A stretch of 12,539 nt of DNA, taken from the NCBI GenBank assembly GCA_046704085.1, contig JBJKSJ010000212.1, positions 1 through 12,539 of the forward strand, given 5' to 3'. The stretch is from DATBHW01 sp046704085 (GTDB lineage Bacteria; Chloroflexota; Ktedonobacteria; Ktedonobacterales; DATBGS01). A program made the translations under genes and the position numbers. The notes beneath the pieces were generated by a model, which had not been told where the DNA came from, did not search any database, and was given only the letters and a program-made list of their open reading frames with translations. Positions 7,320-12,539 of the stretch are shown here, piece by piece (position 1 is the stretch's first letter; each line of letters opens with the position of its first letter).

Positions 7320-7883
7320 TCAATCCGCTGGCACGGCGCCAGCAGCTTTCACGCTGGGCTGGGTCAGCACCGCTTCGCCGGGCAGGGGCGGCTGATGGGC
7401 GGCGCTGGCTGGTGTGCTGCTGACGGCGCCGCTGGGCAAGAGCCAGGCGGAGATGATGCCCAGCGCGGCCAGGGCGAACATGATCAGGAAGAGGATGTGC
7501 AGCGATGCACTCAGTGGGCCGACCAGACGCGCCAGCAGGTCGGCGTGCAGCGCGGCGCGCGTCTCCGGGCGCAGCAGGGCGTTGATCGTCAGATGCTGGC
7601 CGGGCTGCGTGGGGTCGGCGATGGCGCTCAGGTTGATGCCGGTGGCGGCCAGTCGGCTGCCAAGTTGCGCGTTCAGGACGGCCCCCAGCGCCGAGACGCC
7701 AATCGCGCCGCCTATCGTGCGCGCGAACTGGTTAGAGGCGCTGGCGACGCCGCGCTGGTTCCAGGAGACATTGTTCTGCACGGCGATCAGATAGGTCAGC
7801 GAGAGGATGCCCAGGCCAAAGCCGGTCAGCGCCATGCCCAGCATCACCGCGATGGTGACGATCCGCCTGTTATGCCTGGTCAT
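7320..7883 (-). pseudogene. C-terminal fragment of a DHA2 (EmrB/QacA-type) MFS permease
   Basis: The 187 residues match only the last part of 14-helix DHA2 drug/proton antiporters, which normally run to about 450-550 aa. Visible: a helix at about 8-34, then the conserved RGVASASNQFARTIGGAIG segment (44-62), a long loop, and a last helix at 127-150 followed by a Pro/Ala-rich tail. The first ten or so helices are absent, and nothing upstream encodes them, because the upstream gene is a complete MFS protein of a different family. The frame is intact. The ATG at 7883 is preceded by AAGGAG, which overlaps the stop codon of the upstream gene (TAAGGAG, then the start a few bases on), so it may well be translated by coupling. 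I call it a remnant, but a short functional membrane protein is possible. Confidence 0.7.
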
Positions 7884-7892
7884 GGATACTCC

Positions 7893-9326
7893 TTAGTCCC
7901 CCGTCTGCACGCCTTCATGCTCAATCATCGGAATAGGCCCATCCGTGCTGCTCATCCCATCCTGCTCAGGCGCGATGCCTTCGACGAGCGTCTGCGCGGC
8001 CAGGTCTGGCCGCGCGATAGTCACGATCTGGCCGGGCGCGAGGCGCCTGAATGGATGCCAGCCGAGCATCTGCGGGACGATGATCAGCGCCGCCGCCAGG
8101 CAGATGAGCGCGCCAATGCGGATGGCAATGGGCGAACTGGTTCGGTCAGCCAGCGACCCGGCAAAGAAGCTGCCTATCGGCGCCAGCCCAACGACCACCA
8201 GCGACCAGACGCTCATCACGCGCCCGCGCAGGTGGTCGGGGACGTAGGATTGAATGATCGTGTTGCCGGTGGCGTTGTTGGCGACCACGCAGAAGCCCAC
8301 ACCCGCCAGCGTGAGCAGCGAGAGCAGAAAGATTTGCGAGAACGAGAAGAAGATGAGCAGCGCCGAGCCGGTCATCGCCCCAAGCATCAGGAAGAAGCGG
8401 CGCTGCTCTGGCGTGTTGGTATAGGCCAGCGCAATGGCCGCGATGACCGAACCCAGCCCCAGGAAGGCCGAGAGCGTGCCCAGGCCCGTCACGCCGACGT
8501 GCAGCGTCTGATCGGCAATGATCGGCATCAGCGTGGTATAGAAAGGGATGGCGAAGATGGCGACAAACGAGACGAGCAGGAAGACGAGCGAGACGCGCCG
8601 ATCCTGGCGAATATAGCCCAGCCCCTCGCCGATCTGGCGGGCGGGATTGCCCCGCGCCGGGCGCGGGCCATCCCGGCGCGGCAGGCGCATGAGAAACAGC
8701 CCGATAATCACGGCAATAAAGCTGATCCCGTTTAAGAAAAAACAGCCCGCAATGCCCACAGCCGTGATCACATACGCTCCGGCTGCCGGACCCAGCACGC
8801 GCGAGCCGTTGAAGATCGACGAGTTGAGCGCGATGGCGTTCATCAGGTCTTCGCGCCCGACCATCTCGACGACAAACGCCTGGCGCGCGGGCATGTCAAA
8901 AGCATTGACCGTGCCCAGCAGGAAGGCCAGCAGATAGACCTGCCAGAGTTGCACGACATGCGCCCAGGTGAGCAAACCCAGGATGAGGGCCAGAATCATC
9001 GAGGCGGTCTGCGTACAGATAATCAGCGCGCGCTTGGGTACGCGATCAGCGACGACGCCCCCAACCAGCGAGAAGAGCAGAACAGGCAATGTCTGAAAGG
9101 CGCTGACGATGCCCAGTTTCAAGGCCGAGCCGGTCAGCACGTAGACCAGCCATTGCTGGCCCAGCCCCTGCATCCAGGTGCCGATCAGCGAAACCAACTG
9201 GCCGCACCAGAAGAGCCGGAAGTTGCGGTGGCGCAGAGCGATGAAGCCCCGCGCGATGCTCTGTCCGAGGGAATGTGGCGGGGTCGGGAGCGCGTTTTCT
9301 TCTTGAGAGACCTCTGTTTTTTTCAA
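7893..9326 (-). CDS. MFS transporter, MFS_3 / EntS-like exporter
   Basis: A 477-aa protein with about 12 predicted membrane helices, a normal length for the family. It resembles MFS_3-type exporters (enterobactin exporter EntS and relatives), which move small molecules outward using the proton gradient. Seen: the opening RHRNFRLFWCGQLVSLIGTWMQ, motif A-like GGVVADRVPKRALI (89-102), the segment NAFDMPARQAFVVEMV, and a second motif A-like GSLADR in the C-terminal half. The C-terminal 60 residues are hydrophilic. The start is a TTG at 9326, which overlaps the stop of the upstream gene as TTGA; no ATG occurs until well inside the first helix, so the TTG is the reasonable choice, read by coupling because the ribosome site is weak. 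It lies between a proline-rich membrane protein and an MFS remnant. The substrate is unknown. Confidence 0.92.
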   Translation of the reverse strand: MKKTEVSQEENALPTPPHSLGQSIARGFIALRHRNFRLFWCGQLVSLIGTWMQGLGQQWLVYVLTGSALKLGIVSAFQTLPVLLFSLVGGVVADRVPKRALIICTQTASMILALILGLLTWAHVVQLWQVYLLAFLLGTVNAFDMPARQAFVVEMVGREDLMNAIALNSSIFNGSRVLGPAAGAYVITAVGIAGCFFLNGISFIAVIIGLFLMRLPRRDGPRPARGNPARQIGEGLGYIRQDRRVSLVFLLVSFVAIFAIPFYTTLMPIIADQTLHVGVTGLGTLSAFLGLGSVIAAIALAYTNTPEQRRFFLMLGAMTGSALLIFFSFSQIFLLSLLTLAGVGFCVVANNATGNTIIQSYVPDHLRGRVMSVWSLVVVGLAPIGSFFAGSLADRTSSPIAIRIGALICLAAALIIVPQMLGWHPFRRLAPGQIVTIARPDLAAQTLVEGIAPEQDGMSSTDGPIPMIEHEGVQTGD

Positions 9327-10126
9327 GTAGATGTTTCCGGTGTTCCCGGCGCGCCAGGCGCGGGCTGATGTGCGCCAGCCGGTTCGACGCGGGCCAGCGA
9401 GTGGCGGCGAAAGCCGGAGGCTTTGGGCGGATTGGGCGGCGCGGCGGTCTGTGCCTCCAGTGTGGGCGCTTCAGCCGCTGGCTCTGGCGCGCGCTGCGCT
9501 GGCAGGGGCCGCGTGGTTGGGGCTGGCCTGGGCGGCTCTCGGTCTTGCCGGCCATTCAAGCTAACCTGCGGATTAGTTGGCAGCTTCTGCGTGGGCTGGT
9601 CCGCGCTGGGCCGTGTCTCACTGGTCTGCGCTTGCTTGTCGAGTTGGTCAGGCGGCGGCACGCTGGGCTGCGCTGGCTCGTCGGGTTGGTCGGGCGCGCG
9701 CGCTGGGTGGCTTCCTTTCGCCTGGATGGCCTGCTCCTGGCCCGCGCGCTCAGTGGACGCAGCGGCTGGCTTCGGGCGAATCTGGACGCCTGGCAAGGGC
9801 AGCGTGTTCGCGGCGGGCGCTGGATTGCTGGCGGCGCGCTCCGTCGGCCTGTCGCGCGGCGCCTCGTCGGCTGGGCCATCGGAGAGGGAGGGTTCTGGCG
9901 GCGGCGTTGGCGTCAGGCGCTCCGCTCGTGCTATCGGGATGGGGCGTGTCTCCATCTCTTCCAGCACAGCACGCGGATCGACGGCCTTCACTTCGGCTGA
10001 TTCCTCTGCCGTCTTCTTCCGCCCGGCGGCCCGGCGCTCCGCCTGCACTTCCAGCCGCCACAGAATGGGGATCATAATGATGCAGCCAACCACAACGCCC
10101 GATGCTATCCAGAAGAGTGGGTCCAT
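9323..10126 (-). CDS. Single-span membrane protein with long proline/alanine-rich tail (unknown function)
   Basis: I do not recognise this 267-aa protein. One hydrophobic helix lies at about 5-23 (ending MIPILW), followed by a positively charged segment (ERRAAGRKK), which by the positive-inside rule puts the tail in the cytoplasm. The remaining ~220 residues are low complexity, rich in Pro, Ala, Gln, Thr and Glu, and probably disordered. The ATG at 10126 has a strong GAGGAGGG ribosome site about 8 bases upstream, which supports a real gene despite the plain composition. Several long open frames on the opposite strand are artefacts of high GC. It overlaps the downstream MFS exporter by TTGA and so probably shares its transcript. 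A tether or scaffold role is conceivable but not shown. Confidence 0.75.
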   Translation of the reverse strand: MDPLFWIASGVVVGCIIMIPILWRLEVQAERRAAGRKKTAEESAEVKAVDPRAVLEEMETRPIPIARAERLTPTPPPEPSLSDGPADEAPRDRPTERAASNPAPAANTLPLPGVQIRPKPAAASTERAGQEQAIQAKGSHPARAPDQPDEPAQPSVPPPDQLDKQAQTSETRPSADQPTQKLPTNPQVSLNGRQDREPPRPAPTTRPLPAQRAPEPAAEAPTLEAQTAAPPNPPKASGFRRHSLARVEPAGAHQPAPGAPGTPETST

Positions 10127-10267
10127 GCGCGCGTCTACCCTCCTCTTGGTGATGATATTGCGCCCGGCGGGCGTCGCGTGGCGCGCTGCCTGGCCTCCGC
10201 TCTACGATCCTCTGGCCTGTCTCGCCTGGAGAGATGATCGGATGCCAGGTCACTTTACCTTCCCCTT

Positions 10268-10273
10268 ATTATA
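10268..10273 (-). promoter_or_regulatory. Candidate -10 box for the proline-rich protein / MFS operon
   Basis: On the minus strand this is a perfect TATAAT, located about 140 bases before the ATG at 10126 and just after the ACT gene stop. The -35 region at 17-base spacing (ATGCGC) is poor, so the promoter is uncertain. It would allow the three-gene unit to be transcribed apart from the ACT gene. Confidence 0.4.
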
Positions 10274-10295
10274 CCGCAGAACGACCTTGCGCGCA

Positions 10296-10730
10296 TCACC
10301 CCCGCTGATCTTCCATCAAGAAGGCCGATCCATGCCCGATCAGCGGCGGCATCTGATGCCCCTCGTCGATCAGTGCCAGCCATGCCCGGCTCATGTCTTG
10401 CTCCTTGATCAGGAGATAATCGGTGTCGTAGGTGGCAATCGCAAAGATGCTGACGCCTGCCGCCGCGAGCGGGTTGGCAAGCGAGGCCAGCACGCCGGTA
10501 AACCTGAAATCCAGCGGCCCTTCTACCTTGAGGCAGCGCCAGTCTTGCTCGCTGATGACCCCGGCGGGCACATCCGCCTGCGGGCAAACGATAGAGGTTT
10601 CCTCCGGCGTGCGCGTGATCGAGTAAAAGCTGCCTGCCACTGCCCAGCCTGGAATGCCCCCGCCTGCCTCCAGGCGGCAGACTGCAAAGGTTTCTGGCAA
10701 GATCGAAAGCGCGAGTTTCCACTGTGCCAT
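10296..10730 (-). CDS. ACT domain-containing protein (ACT_7-like)
   Basis: A 144-aa soluble protein that resembles the small two-part ACT proteins related to the regulatory domain of aspartate kinase; such proteins are thought to bind amino acids. The N-terminal half has LSILPETFAVCRLE (8-21) and SITRTPEETSIVCP (37-50). The C-terminal ACT unit has the segment from EGPLDFRFTGVLASLANPL to AGVSIFAIATYDTDYLLI (about 70-108), which is the typical ligand-side motif, then a helix ending near DEGHQ. The length fits the family. The ATG at 10730 is preceded by AGGAGGA at ideal spacing. It lies upstream of the three-gene unit on the same strand but with a 169-base gap, and is divergent from the right-hand kinase. 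Its ligand and pathway are not evident. Confidence 0.85.
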   Translation of the reverse strand: MAQWKLALSILPETFAVCRLEAGGGIPGWAVAGSFYSITRTPEETSIVCPQADVPAGVISEQDWRCLKVEGPLDFRFTGVLASLANPLAAAGVSIFAIATYDTDYLLIKEQDMSRAWLALIDEGHQMPPLIGHGSAFLMEDQRG

Positions 10731-10757
10731 TGCTTCCTCCTTTTCTCTAAAAGCTGT

Positions 10758-10778
10758 CTGGCGGCTGAAGGCCGCCCC
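10758..10778. repeat. Single hairpin resembling one arm of the miaA repeat
   Basis: GGCGGC-TGAAG-GCCGCC (10760-10776) forms a 6-bp stem. Together with its flanks it reads CTGGCGGCTGAAGGCCGCCCC, close to the first hairpin of the miaA repeat arms (CTGGCGGTTGAAACCGCGCC). The second hairpin of the arm is absent, so it may be a remnant or a chance similarity. It would lie in the 5' leader of the ACT gene, just ahead of its ribosome site, where it could also affect translation. Confidence 0.4.
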
Positions 10779-10821
10779 TTGTCATTCTATCCTTCTTTCT
10801 GGGCCGATGGTACTACTGCTC

Positions 10822-10851
10822 TTGTGTAATCACAACTGCACCTTTTATACT
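10822..10851 (+). promoter_or_regulatory. Promoter of the right-hand Ser/Thr kinase gene with overlapping palindrome
   Basis: TTGTGT (10822-10827) and TATACT (10846-10851) are 18 bases apart on the plus strand, a fair sigma70-type promoter. Predicted start is near 10858, leaving a leader of about 40 nt. The -35 overlaps a perfect palindrome TTGTG-TAAT-CACAA (10822-10835), a plausible operator for a dimeric regulator. Confidence 0.55.
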
Positions 10852-10896
10852 TTGCGAGACGTGCGCGAGATACGCAATGAAGCAGAAAGGGGCAGA

Positions 10897-12539
10897 ATGA
10901 GCAACCTCACTCTCTCTACGCTTGGTCCATATCGGCTGCTCTCCCTGCTGGGTGTCGGCGGCATGGCCGAAGTCTATCGCGCCCACGACCCTCGCCTGGA
11001 TCGAGAGGTGGCGATCAAAATCTTGCCGCTCGATCTGGCGAAGCAGCCCGGCTTTCTGGAACGCTTTCGCCGCGAGGCGCGTGTGGTCGCGCGGCTGGAC
11101 CACCCCAACATCATGCCGATCTATGATATTGGCGAAGAGGACGGCGTGATGTATGTGGTCATGCCGCTGATCGAGGGCGGCACGCTGCGCGACCGCATTG
11201 TTGAGCGCGGCGCCTGCTCGCTGCGCGAGGCGGCGTCGATCCTCTATCAAATAGCGCAGGCGCTGCACGAGGCGCACCAGCATGGTCTGGTGCATCGGGA
11301 TGTCAAGCCCGCCACTATCTTGATCGCTCCGGGCGAACGCGCCGTGCTGGCCGATTTTGGCATCGCCTGCGCCCTGGCCGATCCGCGCGAGCAGGGCTTG
11401 ACGCGGCTTGGCATGGGCATCGGCACCGCCGAGTATATGTCACCTGAGCAGGCGCGAGGCGAGGCCGTCGATCACCGCGCCGATGTCTACGCGCTGGGCA
11501 TTGTGCTGTTTCAGGCGCTTACAGGTCGCGTGCCCTTCACCGCAACCGACCATTTCACGACGGCCTCCAAACAGGTGTATGAAGCGCCGCCCGCGCCGCG
11601 CAGCGTCAATCCTACCATTTTGCCAGCGGTAGAGGCGGTCATCCTCAAGGCGCTGGCGAAAGAGCCAGCGCAGCGTTTCCAAAGCGCCGCCGCGTTTGGC
11701 GCGGCGCTGGCGGAGTCCGTTCCCAGGCTGCATCTGGCTGGCGTAGCAGGGGCAGCCTCTGGCCCGCAACCCGGCCCAGCGCGCCGCGCCAGCGGACCAA
11801 CAGCCACCGCGCGGCCACCTGCCGAGGGCGGCCCGCGCGGTGGCAAACCTTCCTGGCTGGGCTGGCCGCGAACTGTGGATAGCGAGTCCCTGACCGTGTC
11901 GGCGCTGCCATTTGCGCCTGGCGCTGGCGGGCCTGCGAGCGTTTCTGGCTATGGGCCAGGAGGCGCGCGTCGGCACAGGGGCAGGCGCTGGGCTGTTCTC
12001 TTCTCGCTTCTGCTGGCGCTCACCCTGATCGGCGGCGCTGCCTTCGCTTTTGGCGACCTGCATACCCAGCAGAACCTCGCGCTTTCTCCGCCAGCCTCTA
12101 CGCCCGTCACCGCGCGCCCGCCGCAGCCGACGGCATCACCGACGCCAACGGCAACAGCCACGCCTGCGGCTGCCTATTATCAGGCGCGCTTCTTTGAACT
12201 GGCCCAGGGCGATCTGCAACCGGGCGACCAGTTGGGTGAGCAGATGAGCATCTCCAACGATCAGTATCAGGCGTTGGAGGGCAAGCATGGGACAATCTAT
12301 ATGAGCGGCGCTGCCGACCACTTTGGCCGCTCCTTTGGCACAGGTCTGGTCGTGAGCGATGCCCAGGGCGCGTTCCGCTTTGTGCTGCTGGTAGATCGCT
12401 TCGAGACGCCAGCAGATGCCCAGCAGTATTATCAGAATCAGACGAGTCTGCTGTCTCAATCGTCGCAGGTGATGGTCGGAGAACAGGCGTCAGCGGGCCT
12501 GGGGCGCGTGTACGGCGATCAGGCAACGTATCGTCTAAT
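10897..12539 (+). CDS. Transmembrane Ser/Thr protein kinase with extracytoplasmic domain (cut by window edge)
   Basis: 547 codons are visible with no stop before the edge. A Hanks-type kinase domain spans about 12-270: LGVGGMAEVY (18-27), K41, HRD at 133-135, DFG at 153-155, and GTAEYMSPEQ as the activation-segment end. The catalytic loop reads HRDVKPAT, so the metal-binding Asn is Thr140 here; this may lower or abolish activity. A Pro/Gly/Ala/Arg-rich linker leads to one membrane helix at about 365-386, after basic residues RRHRGRR, which puts the kinase inside. Outside lies a Pro/Thr-rich stalk and then a domain from about 423 that I do not recognise; no PASTA repeats are visible. The ATG at 10897 has AAAGGGG upstream at 5-6 bases. 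The gene is divergent from the ACT gene, with a promoter in the shared region. It may sense an external signal; ligand and targets are unknown. Confidence 0.92.
   Translation, partial: MSNLTLSTLGPYRLLSLLGVGGMAEVYRAHDPRLDREVAIKILPLDLAKQPGFLERFRREARVVARLDHPNIMPIYDIGEEDGVMYVVMPLIEGGTLRDRIVERGACSLREAASILYQIAQALHEAHQHGLVHRDVKPATILIAPGERAVLADFGIACALADPREQGLTRLGMGIGTAEYMSPEQARGEAVDHRADVYALGIVLFQALTGRVPFTATDHFTTASKQVYEAPPAPRSVNPTILPAVEAVILKALAKEPAQRFQSAAAFGAALAESVPRLHLAGVAGAASGPQPGPARRASGPTATARPPAEGGPRGGKPSWLGWPRTVDSESLTVSALPFAPGAGGPASVSGYGPGGARRHRGRRWAVLFSLLLALTLIGGAAFAFGDLHTQQNLALSPPASTPVTARPPQPTASPTPTATATPAAAYYQARFFELAQGDLQPGDQLGEQMSISNDQYQALEGKHGTIYMSGAADHFGRSFGTGLVVSDAQGAFRFVLLVDRFETPADAQQYYQNQTSLLSQSSQVMVGEQASAGLGRVYGDQATYRL

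Noticed and set aside
7269..8735. Plus-strand open frame of 488 codons
   Set aside because: It is antisense to two clear MFS reading frames, and its composition (many Arg, Gln, Asp, His) is typical of a shadow frame.
9423..10829. Plus-strand open frame of 468 codons
   Set aside because: It lies opposite the proline-rich protein and ACT genes, both of which have good ribosome sites and sensible domains. Its product is low complexity with no recognisable domain; high GC makes such antisense frames common.
10813..11295. Minus-strand open frame of 160 codons over the kinase start
   Set aside because: It is antisense to the conserved glycine loop and catalytic region of the kinase, and has no ribosome site or recognisable fold.

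Overview
This is a GC-rich bacterial window whose gene content suggests a Chloroflexota genome, probably of the Ktedonobacteria type. That assignment is an inference. It rests on a zinc-ribbon Ser/Thr kinase with a polytopic membrane tail, an ABCG-like transporter carrying tandem FHA domains, a second membrane Ser/Thr kinase, and a paired-hairpin interspersed repeat. I could not compare it with any database.

Layout. Positions 1-286 (minus) hold the N-terminus of an aldehyde dehydrogenase cut by the window edge. Positions 476-3433 (minus) encode a 985-aa fusion of three FHA domains, an ABC ATPase and an ABC-2 membrane domain, with a near-consensus promoter of its own at 3552-3580. Positions 3629-7125 (minus) form a two-gene unit: a zinc-ribbon Ser/Thr kinase with an Ig-like domain and about six membrane helices, overlapping by ATGA with miaA. 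Positions 7320-10126 (minus) form a three-gene unit: a single-span proline-rich protein, a 12-TM MFS exporter overlapping it by TTGA, and a short C-terminal piece of a DHA2-type MFS permease. Positions 10296-10730 (minus) encode a small ACT-domain protein. From 10897 (plus, divergent) runs a second transmembrane Ser/Thr kinase that is cut by the right edge. No intergenic gap exceeds 200 bases, and I found no tRNA, rRNA, CRISPR array or transposase gene.

How the genes fit together. Two membrane-associated Ser/Thr kinases near a transporter with three phosphothreonine-binding (FHA) domains suggest a phospho-signalling locus, by analogy with Rv1747 of Mycobacterium tuberculosis and its kinase PknF. 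The other genes (miaA, MFS exporters, ACT protein, aldehyde dehydrogenase) look like ordinary neighbours.

The most unusual signal is a 186-bp inverted repeat at 4581-4766. It has two arms, each with the same two hairpins, and it lies in frame inside the 5' end of miaA. It encodes a 62-residue N-terminal insert that MiaA proteins normally lack, and removing it restores a normal 319-aa length. A related single hairpin lies at 10758-10778. The second notable point is the right-hand kinase, which carries Thr instead of Asn at the metal-binding position of the catalytic loop.
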